From contig NZ_RFSK01000004.1 of the NCBI RefSeq assembly GCF_009923995.1, positions 1 through 64,000 of the forward strand: a stretch of 64,000 nt of DNA. Direction: 5' to 3'. Position numbers and translations under genes: made by a program. Source of the DNA: Janthinobacterium sp. (GTDB lineage Bacteria > Pseudomonadota > Gammaproteobacteria > Burkholderiales > Burkholderiaceae_D). Positions 41,903 through 51,740 of this stretch are shown piece by piece. Under the pieces are notes generated by a model that had not been told where the DNA came from, made no database searches, and was given only the letters and a program-made list of their open reading frames with translations. Numbering within the stretch: the first letter of the stretch is position 1; every line of letters starts with the position of its first letter.

Positions 41903-44900
41903 GCGGACGGCGCCAGCCAGACGGGCGTATCGCCGTTGCGGTCGGCTTCGATGAATTGCCAGCGGTAGGCGACGCCGTCCTGTGCGCCGGCGCCGTCCGT
42001 GGCCGGCACGAGGCAGGCGCCCGAGCGCGGTCCGCCCCGCAGGCAGCTGCCGCCACCCCAGTATTGCTGGAAGCGCAAGGGCGCATACTCGACCTCGCTG
42101 CCGGGCAAGCCGCCATCGTCCAGCCCCAGCCCGGGCAGGTAGCCGGCCCTGGCCACCGCATCATGCCAGGCGTTGCAGTAGGCCAGCACGCCCTGCGGCG
42201 TGGCCGGCGTGCCGCGCTGCTCCAGGTGCAGCCAGACGCTGACGCCGGACGGAAAACCGATCCAGCGCGCCAGTGCCGCGGCACGCTTGCCGTCGCGCGC
42301 GCCCAGTTCCGCGCCCGCCTCGCCGGGCGGCAGCCACGCTTCGGGCGGCGTGCGCTGCACCGGCATCAGGGCCAGGCCCGCCGCCAGGATATCGTTCGCC
42401 TCGGCAATACTGAAGGCGTCGGCGGGCGCGGGATCGCTCCAGCTCAGGTCGCGCAGCACGAAGGCGTAGCCCTGGCGGGCAAGGGCCGCCGCCGAGGTGC
42501 GGTCGAGCTTGCTATCGGCGTAGGCGCCGCAGGCGCCCGGGCGCGCGCCCGCCGCCAGTCCGGCCAGGTGCTCCGCCACGGGCGCGGCGGACCCGGCCGG
42601 CGCGGGGAGGGCCGCGCCGCGCAGCAGGCGGCGCCACGGCCTGGCGGCAGGCACGGGACCCGGTGGTGGCGGCGCGACAGGCGGGGCGCCGGTGCCGGTG
42701 CCGTCATGCGCGCGCGCCGGCTGCGCCTGCAGCGGCGCTGCGTCCGGCCGGCGCGCCTCGTGCAGGAAATGGGCCATGCGCCGGCACACTTCGCTGCGCC
42801 GCGCCGGCGAACCGTGCCGCAGCACGTGGCGCCATTCGCCGTACAGCCGCAGGAAGCGCCGCATGCGCCGGTGGCCCAGGACCAGGTCGTCGACGACGAT
42901 GTGCGCGGGCGTGTTGTCGCGCAGGATGGCGCGCGCCTGGCTGCGCCAGCCGTCGTCGTCCGTCTCCTCGCCGTCGTTGCCGCGCGGCGCCGGCATGACG
43001 GCGCTGATGCGGAAGTTGAATGGGGCCGCCGCCTGCCCGTCGGCGCCGGACGACCCCGCCAGGGCGTCGCGCAGCAGCACCCATTCGACGATGTACAGCC
43101 GTTCGTGGCCGCCCGCGGCGCGCAGCAGGGCGGCCGTCAGCATCACGGCATGCACGGCGTCGCGGCAGGGCGCCAGCTGCCACCAGTGTCCGTCCATGTC
43201 CTGGCAGGCGAGGATCAGGGGCCCGCCCGCCTGCAGCGCGCCGAGGCGGTAGCGCAAGGGGTCGGCCAGGGCCGCCAGCAGCGCCGGCTCCACGGCGCGG
43301 CCCGCCAGGGGCGCATCCGCCATGGCGTCGCCCGCCAGGTCGTCGTCGCCGCCATGGTCAACGGGCAGGAACGCGGTCTCGACCCGCGCGCCTTCCTCCG
43401 GCGCCAGCTTGCGGCCGAAAGGCGCCGGCGCGCCATCGCCGGCGCCGCCGCGCGCGGGATCGAGCAGTCCCAGCTCGATGCGGCAGCGCACTTCCAGGCC
43501 CGCCATGGGGTGCTGGCGGTCGGCCTGCCGGTAGTCGATGCCGCGGCCCCGGTCGCGCGTCGCTTCCACTATGCGCCTGAGCAACTCCTGCCGGGCCCGC
43601 ACCAGCGCCGCCTGCCGGGCGGCAGCCGCACCGGGCAAGCCGGAGACGGGCGCCGCCGCGTTCAGGGGCGAGGCGTACAGCGACAGCAGGAAGCCCAGCA
43701 CGGCGCCCTGGCGCGCGAGCACGGGGTCGTTGCGCGCAGTCAGTTCGTGCATGCCGCGCTCATAGCCCGCCATCAGCAGCGCGTCGGCGCCCGGCACGCA
43801 GGCGCGCAGCGATTGCCAGGCATAGGTGCGCTCGCCGCCGGCCGTCACGGAAAACAGCTCGCGCACGAAGGCCAGCTGGCTGAAGTAATCGGCCATCAGC
43901 TGGTCGAAGGCCATCAGGTAGCCCTTCAGCTGCCTGGCCTGGGCCTGGCGCGCCGCGCCCGCGCCGGACGGCAGGCCATAGGCGCCGATGCCGTAGACGG
44001 CGGGAAACTGTTCCTGCACCGACGTGTAGCCTGACAGCGGCTGGCCCGTGCCGGCCGGCGGCGGATACAGCGCGTCATATTCGTCCCACAGCGGATAGCG
44101 GCGGCGCTGCAGGGCCCAGGCCCGGTCCAGCAGGCGGCGCACCTTGGCCGGGCTGGGCGTGCAGACGGCGTTATCACACAGCAATATCAGCCCATCGTCG
44201 CGCCAGGCCGTGTCCAGCTGCAGGATGTTGCCATCGCCCGCGTCGATGCAGTCCTCCACGCCATAGCCGCGCGCATGGCCCTGGACGTACACCGTCAGCG
44301 CATCGACGGCCAGCACGCCTGGCACGCTGGCCATGGCTTCCAGCACGGCGCCCACGCGCACGCAGCGGGGCAGCGGCGTGAGCTGGTCGGCGCGGACAAA
44401 GCCCTGCAGCAGCGAGGGACCGTGGAAGATTTCCGCGCTCGTGCGGCCGGCCTGGCGCTGCTCGGCCAGCGAAGTGCGGCGCGGCTCCGGCGCCAGCACC
44501 ATGCCGACGGCGAACAGCAGCTGGGCCAGCACGGCGTCGGGATCGCTGAACTGGTTCAGCAGCACCGTGGCCTGCAGGCGGGTGGCGAGCGGGGCCAGCA
44601 CGACGCAGGCCGCCACGTCTTCGCACAGGGCCCGCTGGCTGGCGTAGTGATCGAGCAGGCGCGCGGGCAAGACAGCCTCGGCCGGCGCATCGCAGCTGCA
44701 GTCGGCGCGGCGCGGCAGCACGTCGAGCCGGTACAGGCCGTCCACGCCGCCCGCGTCGCGCGCCGCCAGCGGCGTCAGCCAGACATTCGCTGCCTCCGGC
44801 ACGCGGTCGAGCAGCAGGCGGCGCAGGTCGTCGGCGGTGACGGCGCTGACGGGCAGGATGTCCCATGCCGCGCGCAGGCCCTGGTGCGGCAGGGCGATGG

Positions 44901-45159
44901 CGCCGCTGCCCGGCGCGCCCAGCAGGTCGGGCACGGGGAAACCGGCGCGGTAGGACAGCTCGGTGAGGGCATAGCACAGCTGCTCGAGGATGGTGACGCC
45001 GGGATCGGAATAGTTAAAATTGGTCCACAGCTCGCCCGACAGCTGCTGCACCAGGCGCGTGCCTTCCTCCACCAGGACCTGGTAGTTCAGGCCCGCGTGC
45101 GCGGGCGGCGCGCGGGCGATGGTGGCGTTGTCCGCCGGCAAGTCGTCCCCTGCGCTCAT
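41899..45159 (-). CDS. eCIS baseplate protein (Afp12-like) with C-terminal DUF1906-like domain
   Basis: The 1086-residue protein starts MSAGDDLPADN and contains the Afp12-type region (LNYQVLVEEGTRLVQQLSGE, TNFNYSDPGVTILEQLCYAL, FPAVYGIGAYGLPSG, KGYLMAFDQLMADYFSQL). After a Pro/Ala-rich linker (about residues 815-870) the last 210 residues resemble the DUF1906/Rv2525c glycoside hydrolase-like domain: ADSKLDRTSAAALARQGYAF, LRDLSW, SIAEANDILAAGLALMPVQR and SGVSVWLHLE. This addition is not part of the Afp/PVC Afp12 that I know. The start overlaps the Afp11-like stop (ATGA). Confidence 0.82.
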   Translation of the reverse strand: MSAGDDLPADNATIARAPPAHAGLNYQVLVEEGTRLVQQLSGELWTNFNYSDPGVTILEQLCYALTELSYRAGFPVPDLLGAPGSGAIALPHQGLRAAWDILPVSAVTADDLRRLLLDRVPEAANVWLTPLAARDAGGVDGLYRLDVLPRRADCSCDAPAEAVLPARLLDHYASQRALCEDVAACVVLAPLATRLQATVLLNQFSDPDAVLAQLLFAVGMVLAPEPRRTSLAEQRQAGRTSAEIFHGPSLLQGFVRADQLTPLPRCVRVGAVLEAMASVPGVLAVDALTVYVQGHARGYGVEDCIDAGDGNILQLDTAWRDDGLILLCDNAVCTPSPAKVRRLLDRAWALQRRRYPLWDEYDALYPPPAGTGQPLSGYTSVQEQFPAVYGIGAYGLPSGAGAARQAQARQLKGYLMAFDQLMADYFSQLAFVRELFSVTAGGERTYAWQSLRACVPGADALLMAGYERGMHELTARNDPVLARQGAVLGFLLSLYASPLNAAAPVSGLPGAAAARQAALVRARQELLRRIVEATRDRGRGIDYRQADRQHPMAGLEVRCRIELGLLDPARGGAGDGAPAPFGRKLAPEEGARVETAFLPVDHGGDDDLAGDAMADAPLAGRAVEPALLAALADPLRYRLGALQAGGPLILACQDMDGHWWQLAPCRDAVHAVMLTAALLRAAGGHERLYIVEWVLLRDALAGSSGADGQAAAPFNFRISAVMPAPRGNDGEETDDDGWRSQARAILRDNTPAHIVVDDLVLGHRRMRRFLRLYGEWRHVLRHGSPARRSEVCRRMAHFLHEARRPDAAPLQAQPARAHDGTGTGAPPVAPPPPGPVPAARPWRRLLRGAALPAPAGSAAPVAEHLAGLAAGARPGACGAYADSKLDRTSAAALARQGYAFVLRDLSWSDPAPADAFSIAEANDILAAGLALMPVQRTPPEAWLPPGEAGAELGARDGKRAAALARWIGFPSGVSVWLHLEQRGTPATPQGVLAYCNAWHDAVARAGYLPGLGLDDGGLPGSEVEYAPLRFQQYWGGGSCLRGGPRSGACLVPATDGAGAQDGVAYRWQFIEADRNGDTPVWLAPSA

Positions 45160-48100
45160 GCGGCCTCCTGCGGCGGCGCGATGGCCGGCTGGCGCAGCAG
45201 TTCGCAGCCGTGCGGGGCGTCGGCCACCAGCGCGTGGGACAGGGCCGAGGTGTAGTAGGCGGGCGGCGCGCCCGCGCGTCCGGGGTCCGGTGACAGCTGC
45301 AGCGCGAGGATGGCCTTGACGTAGGGGCGCTGGCGGATGAAGCGGGCCACTTCCTGCCAGGTGTAGTAGTTGGCGGCGCGCGCTCCCAGCGCGGGCGTGG
45401 GCCATGGCGACAGGTAGGCGACCAGTTCCTCGTTCAGGCGGCGCAGGCAGGCCGTCTTGTCGTCGTCGGCAAAGCGCAGGTTGGCGTGCACGCACAGGCG
45501 CACGTATGGCGGGTTGCTCACGTGCAACTCGATGAAGGGGCTGATGCGCGGCGCCAGGTAGGCGGCGATCTGGCTCAGCGCCTGCGCCGTGCAGCCCGGC
45601 ACGGTGGGGTCGTCGATGGCCGGGGTGGCGGGACCGGGCACGGCCACGAGCCACACCTGGCCCGGCGCGCAGCCGGGGGCGCCATTGCTGGCCGCCACCA
45701 CGCCCGCCTGCCACAGCGAGGGAAAGGCCGCCAGCACCAGGCTGGCGTAGTCCCAGGCCTGGATGCCGTAGTCCTTGTGGCGCAGGCGTTCGGCCAGCCA
45801 CAGGTCGAAGGCGGCACCGCTGGCCCGGGCGCGTCCGCCGAACGACGCTTCCGGCTGCACGATGCTGCCGATCTCCGGCAGCGGTGCCGCGGGCGCGCTG
45901 ATGCTGCCGGCCGGCAGCGGCGTGCCCAGCGTGCCGGCGCCGCCCGGGCCCAGCCAGGTGGCGCTGGCGGCATTGCCCAGCAGGCCAGCCAGCAGGGGAT
46001 AGCGGGCGGCATCGCCCGCGGCGTACGCGGCGCGCAGGCGCAGGGGCGCGCCGACGGGCCAGGGCGCCAGCGCGAAGCGCACGATGCCGGACTGGCGCAG
46101 GCCGTTGGTCGTGTCGCTTTGCGGCGTCAGGGCTTGCCAGGCCGTGCCGTCGCCCTGCTGCCAGTACGGCATCGCCGTGTCCATGGGCCAGCCGCCAGGC
46201 GGCGGCGCCATCTGGAACAGCAGGCTGAGCTCCGTGGCGGGGGCCGACAGGGTGAGGTCCAGCGTGCCGGCGCCGGCCAGGGGCGCCAGCAGGGGCACCG
46301 CCTGGCCGTCCTGCCAGCCGGCCGCCTCGATCCGGTCAAACGGGCACAGATGGAAAAAATGCAGGGCGGTGGCGCCCGCCTGGCCGGCGACGGGCGGCTG
46401 CGCGGCGGCTGCGCCGTAGCTGACCTGGATGCCTTGCGCCATCGGCAGCCATGGCTGGTTGGGAAAGGCGGGCTTGACGGCATCGTGCATGCATTTCCGG
46501 ATGCAGTCCGGGTCCGTGTCGGCGGGCACGGCGCGCAGGCTGTCCTGCAGCTGGCGCATGCTGCCGGCCAGTTCCGGCCGCGCCACGGGCGTCGGGGTGC
46601 CGATGCTGGCTTGCCAGGCGGACAGCAGGGCATCGCCGGCCGCCAGCGCGGCGTGCGCCTGCGCCACCCGTGCCGTGGCGCCGCCCGCCTGCAGGGCCGC
46701 GCCATGTGCGGCCAGCCACTGCCGCAGGCCGGCGTGCACGGCGGGGCCGTCCTGCGCCGGCGCGCGCAGCCGGCGCAGGCGCTGCAGCAGCGATGCGCCC
46801 GCCGCCTGGTGGCGCAGCGCCGCGCGCAGGCCGTCGCGCCATGCCGGCTGTTCCGCGATGGCGACGGCCTGGCCGATGGCGGCGTCGAGCGCGGCCAGCG
46901 CCTGTCCGTCCAGGCTGCCCAGGGATTGCTGAACGGCAACACTGACCCGTGCGGGGAAGCTGGCGTCGTCGCCTTCCTGGCAGGCGCGCAGCACCGGCTC
47001 CAGCGGCGCGTCGCCATCGCCGACGGGCGGCGGCGTGCATAGGCCCGCGCAGGACGCGGCGATGGCCGTCAGCTGCAGCGACGCGGCCATCACGTTGGGC
47101 GCGTACAGCACGTCGCCGAATGCATAGCTGGGGTCTTCCAGGCGCAGGCGCACGGCGCTCAGCTGCGGGTCGTAGTAGCGCTCGGCGGACCTGGCGATGA
47201 CCGGCTCGCGCAGGGCCGTGCGCGGCAGCAGCGGCGCCGGCTCGATCTGTGCCACGCCCAGCTGGAACAGGCGCTGGAACGGCGGGCCGCTGCGCAAGGT
47301 CCAGCTGCCCGGATTGACCACCTCGAGGCCCGCCGTAAAGATGCGGTTGTTGAACAGCAGGCCGGGCGCGCAGGTGTTGCCATCGGCGTCAATCACGTAG
47401 CCTTCGTAATAGCCCTTGAAGCCGGAGCTGGCGACGGGCAGGCCGAACCAGGTGATGGTGACGCTGAAACAGTCCAGCCGCTTGACGAACAGTTCGGGCG
47501 CGCTGATGCTCAGGGCCGCATGCTGCACGGGCGGCGAGCCGAACAGGGCGAACGGCGCGCCCGCGTCCAGCGGGCCGCCCGGGCCGCTGATCTGCAGCTG
47601 TTCCAGGCCGCTGACGGCCACCCGCAGCGCCAGCGCCGACAGGCTCAGCGCGGACAGCGCCGCGTACGGATACGCGCGTGCCTCGCCCGGGGCCGGCGGC
47701 GGCGACTGCAGCAGCCGCGCCGACAGCGTGGGCAGGCCGCCCCACGGCAGCGCCGCCTGAGCCGGGTCCGCCGCCCAGGGCGCGGCATCCGCGTCGAGCT
47801 GGAACGACAGCAGGTAGGGCCCGTCCGGCTGCGTCGGCGGCGCCACGCGGTAGCCGTGGATATCGGCCCAGCCATCCGGCGTCGTATAGCGCAGCGCGAA
47901 GGCGATGCCCAGCAGCCGCGCCAGGTCGGCGGGCGGCAGGCTGGCGGGAGCTTGCGCCGCCGTCGGCTGCAGGTACAGTTCAAGCTTGATCTCGCGCAAG
48001 CCGCCCGCCAGCAGCAGGCAGTCGCTGGCGATGGCAAAGCCGAGGCTGGCTTCCTGGCTGAGCAGGGCGCCATGCAGCCCCGGCTGGTCCGCGCCGAACA

Positions 48101-49166
48101 GGGGAAAGGCCGCAGGGATGGCCGGCGGCGTGTCCGACAGGGCCACCTCGCCGCCCAGCACCAGCCGGCCGGCCGGCGCGGCCGGGTCGCCGCACGGCGC
48201 CAGGGTCACGGTGCGCAGCGCCGTCACGCTGGCGGCACTCACCGTCAGGGCCGCATCGAGTCCGTACAGGATGGGCAGGCCATCGTTGTCAGTGCCGGCA
48301 AGAAAGGGCGTGCCCTTGGCCAGGCTGGTCTGGCTGACGCCGTCGGCGGGGGTGAAGGCGAGGACCAGCTGGTCGGGCGTTTCCGCCCGCGTCCGCTGGC
48401 GCAGCACCTGTTCCTGGTAAAAGTCGAGCAGGCGGCGGGGAAAGCGGTTGACGCTGTGCTGGGCGTGGCGGAACAGCTGGGCAAAGGCATCCCACAGCCC
48501 CGACTGGGGCGCGTGCCGCTTGTCGAGCAGGGAGGCCGGCAGGGCCGCGACGGCGGCATCGCGCTCCTGCTGCAGGGCCAGCAGCAGGCTGGCGAGGAAT
48601 TCTTCCAGCAGTGCCAGCAATTCCTGCAGCCAGCCGCCGCCGTGGGGTTCGCGCTGCAGCCGCGCCTCGGCCGTCTCGCCGCCGAAATGCCGGGCCAGGC
48701 GCGCGGCCGGTTCCAGCAGCGGCCCGGGCGAGCGCCACGCGGGGACCTCGGCCAGCGCCGGCAGCAGTCCCCCATGGGGCACGCCGGCGCGGCGCGCGAT
48801 GGCCAGCAGGCGCGTCGTGCTGCCGCTCAGGTCCTGCCACAGCCGCAGCCGCTGTTCCACGCCGATCACGTGGCGCAGGGCGTCGAGCAGCAGGTCGATC
48901 TGCCGCTCGATGTCGGCCAGGTCGAGCGCGGCCAGCAAGGCCAGGGCGACGCTCTGGTCGCCGCGGAAAAAGGCGGACCAGTCGCCATCGGGCGCGTCGG
49001 CCAGGTCGTAGAACTGGATCAGCTTGCCGTATTCGGCCGCAAAGGCGAGCAGGCTGGCCAGGCTGCGGCCATCCACGGGCGCGTGCCCGGGGTCCGGGGC
49101 ATGGGCCAGCCGGTCGAGCTGGCTCATCGCCTGGTTCAGGGCGCCGGAAGCGGGGGACAGGCTCAT
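45156..49166 (-). CDS. eCIS baseplate protein (Afp11-like, baseplate J-type)
   Basis: The 1336-residue protein begins MSLSPASGALNQAMSQLDRL and ends with a baseplate-J-type C-terminus (LRHKDYGIQAWDYASLVLAA, ISPFIELHVSNPPYVRLCV and AYLSPWPTPALGA). The middle part has a strand-rich region with several LxLxGG blocks. In eCIS this is the gp6-like wedge that builds the baseplate ring with the Afp12-like protein. The ATG at 49166 has GAGAAAG upstream and sits 13 bp after the gp25 gene; the in-frame extension toward 49385 would overlap gp25. Confidence 0.88.
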   Translation of the reverse strand: MSLSPASGALNQAMSQLDRLAHAPDPGHAPVDGRSLASLLAFAAEYGKLIQFYDLADAPDGDWSAFFRGDQSVALALLAALDLADIERQIDLLLDALRHVIGVEQRLRLWQDLSGSTTRLLAIARRAGVPHGGLLPALAEVPAWRSPGPLLEPAARLARHFGGETAEARLQREPHGGGWLQELLALLEEFLASLLLALQQERDAAVAALPASLLDKRHAPQSGLWDAFAQLFRHAQHSVNRFPRRLLDFYQEQVLRQRTRAETPDQLVLAFTPADGVSQTSLAKGTPFLAGTDNDGLPILYGLDAALTVSAASVTALRTVTLAPCGDPAAPAGRLVLGGEVALSDTPPAIPAAFPLFGADQPGLHGALLSQEASLGFAIASDCLLLAGGLREIKLELYLQPTAAQAPASLPPADLARLLGIAFALRYTTPDGWADIHGYRVAPPTQPDGPYLLSFQLDADAAPWAADPAQAALPWGGLPTLSARLLQSPPPAPGEARAYPYAALSALSLSALALRVAVSGLEQLQISGPGGPLDAGAPFALFGSPPVQHAALSISAPELFVKRLDCFSVTITWFGLPVASSGFKGYYEGYVIDADGNTCAPGLLFNNRIFTAGLEVVNPGSWTLRSGPPFQRLFQLGVAQIEPAPLLPRTALREPVIARSAERYYDPQLSAVRLRLEDPSYAFGDVLYAPNVMAASLQLTAIAASCAGLCTPPPVGDGDAPLEPVLRACQEGDDASFPARVSVAVQQSLGSLDGQALAALDAAIGQAVAIAEQPAWRDGLRAALRHQAAGASLLQRLRRLRAPAQDGPAVHAGLRQWLAAHGAALQAGGATARVAQAHAALAAGDALLSAWQASIGTPTPVARPELAGSMRQLQDSLRAVPADTDPDCIRKCMHDAVKPAFPNQPWLPMAQGIQVSYGAAAAQPPVAGQAGATALHFFHLCPFDRIEAAGWQDGQAVPLLAPLAGAGTLDLTLSAPATELSLLFQMAPPPGGWPMDTAMPYWQQGDGTAWQALTPQSDTTNGLRQSGIVRFALAPWPVGAPLRLRAAYAAGDAARYPLLAGLLGNAASATWLGPGGAGTLGTPLPAGSISAPAAPLPEIGSIVQPEASFGGRARASGAAFDLWLAERLRHKDYGIQAWDYASLVLAAFPSLWQAGVVAASNGAPGCAPGQVWLVAVPGPATPAIDDPTVPGCTAQALSQIAAYLAPRISPFIELHVSNPPYVRLCVHANLRFADDDKTACLRRLNEELVAYLSPWPTPALGARAANYYTWQEVARFIRQRPYVKAILALQLSPDPGRAGAPPAYYTSALSHALVADAPHGCELLRQPAIAPPQEAA

Positions 49167-49179
49167 TGCGCAGGCTTTC

Positions 49180-49608
49180 TCATGTCGGCGGCAGGGCCGT
49201 GGTCGCTTCGGACAGATAGTAGGGGTACACGAGGTTGCTGCGCGCATTCGTCTTGCGCACCAGGTAATCGATGCTGATGTCGAGCCGCCCGTCCAGCGGC
49301 GATTGTTGCGTGATGTCGATGCTGATGACGTCGATGCGCGGCTCCCAGTTGAGTATCGCCTTCTGCACGGCCGTGCGGATTTCATTTTCCAGCGTGGCGG
49401 TCAGGGCGTCGAACACGCGCAGGCGCAGATTCGTGCCATACGAGGCGAGCATGAGGCGTTCCGCGATGGCCGTGCCGAACAGCACCCGCAGGCACTGCTG
49501 GATGTTCGCGTCGTCGCTGGACATCTCCACCGACGCCAGGACGCGGCTGAAGGTGGGAGGGAAGGTCCAGCCCGTGCCCAGGAAGCGGGACGCAAGGTCG
49601 TCGGCCAT
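49180..49608 (-). CDS. eCIS baseplate gp25-like protein (Afp9-like)
   Basis: The 142-residue protein has the GPW/gp25 fold features: FLGTGWTFPPTF, EMSSDDANIQQCLRVLFGT, and the conserved GERLM-type segment as AIAERLMLASYGTNL, then TRIDV-like EPRIDVISIDI. It anchors the sheath to the baseplate. It begins 3 bp after the PAAR gene. In the Afp prototype gp25 precedes PAAR; here the order is swapped. Confidence 0.92.
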   Translation of the reverse strand: MADDLASRFLGTGWTFPPTFSRVLASVEMSSDDANIQQCLRVLFGTAIAERLMLASYGTNLRLRVFDALTATLENEIRTAVQKAILNWEPRIDVISIDITQQSPLDGRLDISIDYLVRKTNARSNLVYPYYLSEATTALPPT

Positions 49609-49611
49609 GCC

Positions 49612-49911
49612 TCAGCCTCCGATCAGCACGGTGGGCATGCCGAGGACGATGCTGCCGCCATGGGCCGTGGAGTCGCCCATCCTGGCAGCGGGGCGGCCGC
49701 CGATGGTGACGGTGGCCGAGCCCTTGACGATGGAGTCGGGCGGCCCCACGCAGACGCACATGTCGCCCACGCAGGCGGCCGGCAGGCCGCCGATCAGCAC
49801 CACGGGCACGCCCGGCCCCGTGATGGGGCCGCCCACGTGGGGGATGGGCGGCACGCCGGGCGTGACCATGGGGCACAGGTGCAGGTCGGTCTGTCGGGCG
49901 GCTGGGGGCAT
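49612..49911 (-). CDS. eCIS PAAR-domain spike tip (Afp10-like)
   Basis: The 99-residue protein is a PAAR-repeat cone: MPPAARQTDLHLCPM, PHVGGPITGPGVPVVLIGGL, then repeated strands with IGGRPAARMGD. Cys and His residues at the start suggest a bound metal ion. It caps the VgrG-like spike. ATG at 49911 sits 29 bp after the spike stop. Confidence 0.92.
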   Translation of the reverse strand: MPPAARQTDLHLCPMVTPGVPPIPHVGGPITGPGVPVVLIGGLPAACVGDMCVCVGPPDSIVKGSATVTIGGRPAARMGDSTAHGGSIVLGMPTVLIGG

Positions 49912-49940
49912 GGGCTGGCTCCTGTGGTCGATGGTGGGGA

Positions 49941-51740
49941 TCAGTTGATCTTGACGATGCCGCCCTGGACGGTGACGATGCCGCCCGAGGTCAGCTTGGC
50001 TTCGGCCGAGCCCTGCGCCGCGAAGCTGGTGTCGGCCTTGGCGCTGATGGTGGCACCCGCGATGTCCACCCCGGCCTGGCCCTTGAGCACCAGCTTGCCC
50101 TGCGCGGCCAGGCTGATGTCGCCCTTCGCCGTCAGCGTGATCTTCGCCGCGCTGTCGACGCTGATGCCGCTGTCGGCCAGGACGACGGTGTTGCCGTTGC
50201 TGTCCTTGATCGTCAGCTTGCCATCCTTGTCGTCGAGGCGGATGCTGTGCTTTTTCTTCGTCGAGATCTCGAGCGCCGTCTCCTTGTCGAAGAAATCGAT
50301 GCGCATGCCGGCGCGCGTGACGATGGTCTTCTGGCTGTTTTCCCCGTCGGGCGGCACGGGCGGCGGGTTTTTCTTGCTGTACAGCGCACCGAGGATGACG
50401 GGGAAGCGGGGATCGCCATTCATGAAGGCCACCACCACTTCGTCGCCCGCTTCGGGGTAGAACTCGGCGCCGAAGCCGTTCGAGGCGTAAAAACCGCCCA
50501 GCCTGGCCCACAGCCCCAGGGTGCCCGCCTGCAGCAGCGGCAGCGACACCTGCACGCGGTATTCGCCGTCCGGGTCCTGGTCCGTCTTGAGCACCACGCC
50601 CGTCTGCAGGCTGGCCGCGGCCGGCAGCTGGCCCGAGGCGCCCGGCGCCACCATCTGCGGCGCCGTGGCCGCGAACCAGTCCGGCGACAGGCCGATCGTG
50701 GCGCTCGTGAGCCACAGCCCCTGCGCCACGCGGTGGTGCACGCCGGAGACGTAGGCCGCGCCGTTGAAGCGGTCGCCCAGGCCCGCCAGGGTCACCATGG
50801 CGCCCACCTCGGCCAGGGCGCTGCCCTGGAACTGAACTTCGCCGCGGATCTTCGCCAGGCGCGTCTTGAGCAGTTCGGCCGAGGACCAGGCGGTCAGTTC
50901 GGCCGGCGCCAGGGTGCCTGCCGTCTGCTGCAGGTACTGCTTGACGTCGAAGACGCCGGCCAGCTGTTCCGAGGACAGGTTGCCGGGCGCCTTCACGCTG
51001 GTGCTGGCCTGGCCCGAGACGGCCACCTTCTGCGTGGCCGGATCCCAGGCCTGGCTCTGGATGGCGCTGGCCTTGTACTGCTCGGTGGCATCCATGCCGG
51101 CGCGGAAATCGAGGATGGACTGGCCGTACGTCAGCGTCAGCACGGGCGGGGCGGCCGTGTCGGGCGGCGCCACCTTGACCTTGCCTGCCGACGTCACCAC
51201 CACCATGCCGTTGAGCTGCGCGCGCACCAGCATCAGGTCCCAGTCGGAGCAGTAGAACTGCACCACGGCGGGCAGCACTTCCGTCGTGGCCTTGACGTCC
51301 GCGCCCAGGCCGGCCTGGCTGATGAGTTTTTCGATCACCTTGCTGTCGCTGGTCTTCTCGAAGATGGCGTTCTTGCGCGCCAGCGTCATCACCGCGGCCT
51401 TGTCGGTCGCCTCGACGATCAGCTGCGACGGCCCGTTGCCGCTGATGCTGATGCCCTGCTGGCACACCAGGCCGGAAAATACCGTGTGTTGTCCGCCGTC
51501 GTAGCCCAGCGCGATCTCCAGGCTGGCGCCGGGAATCAGGGCCGTCGTTTCGCTGATGGGAAAGGTGGCCGTGTTCGGGCTGCCGTCGGCGATGACCAGC
51601 CGCGCGCGCGGCAGCTTGTTGACGCCGGTCCAGATATCCACGGCCAGCACCTGGTAGGTGGAGTTCAGGGGCTTGCCGTCGGCCGTGATGGCGACGTTGA
51701 CGATCGAGCCGGCCAGCAGGGCGGGGGAAGGCGCGCTCAT
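49941..51740 (-). CDS. eCIS VgrG-like central spike (Afp8-like)
   Basis: The 599-residue protein has an N-terminal gp27-like hub region (VLAVDIWTGVNKLPRARLVI), an OB-fold gp5-like region (GEYRVQVSLPL, LWARLGGFYASNGFGAEFYP and GDPRFPVILGALYSKKNPPP) and a C-terminal beta-helix with repeats such as ITLTAKGDISLAAQGKLVL. The ATG at 51740 overlaps the LysM gene stop. It forms the needle on which the PAAR tip sits. Confidence 0.93.
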   Translation of the reverse strand: MSAPSPALLAGSIVNVAITADGKPLNSTYQVLAVDIWTGVNKLPRARLVIADGSPNTATFPISETTALIPGASLEIALGYDGGQHTVFSGLVCQQGISISGNGPSQLIVEATDKAAVMTLARKNAIFEKTSDSKVIEKLISQAGLGADVKATTEVLPAVVQFYCSDWDLMLVRAQLNGMVVVTSAGKVKVAPPDTAAPPVLTLTYGQSILDFRAGMDATEQYKASAIQSQAWDPATQKVAVSGQASTSVKAPGNLSSEQLAGVFDVKQYLQQTAGTLAPAELTAWSSAELLKTRLAKIRGEVQFQGSALAEVGAMVTLAGLGDRFNGAAYVSGVHHRVAQGLWLTSATIGLSPDWFAATAPQMVAPGASGQLPAAASLQTGVVLKTDQDPDGEYRVQVSLPLLQAGTLGLWARLGGFYASNGFGAEFYPEAGDEVVVAFMNGDPRFPVILGALYSKKNPPPVPPDGENSQKTIVTRAGMRIDFFDKETALEISTKKKHSIRLDDKDGKLTIKDSNGNTVVLADSGISVDSAAKITLTAKGDISLAAQGKLVLKGQAGVDIAGATISAKADTSFAAQGSAEAKLTSGGIVTVQGGIVKIN

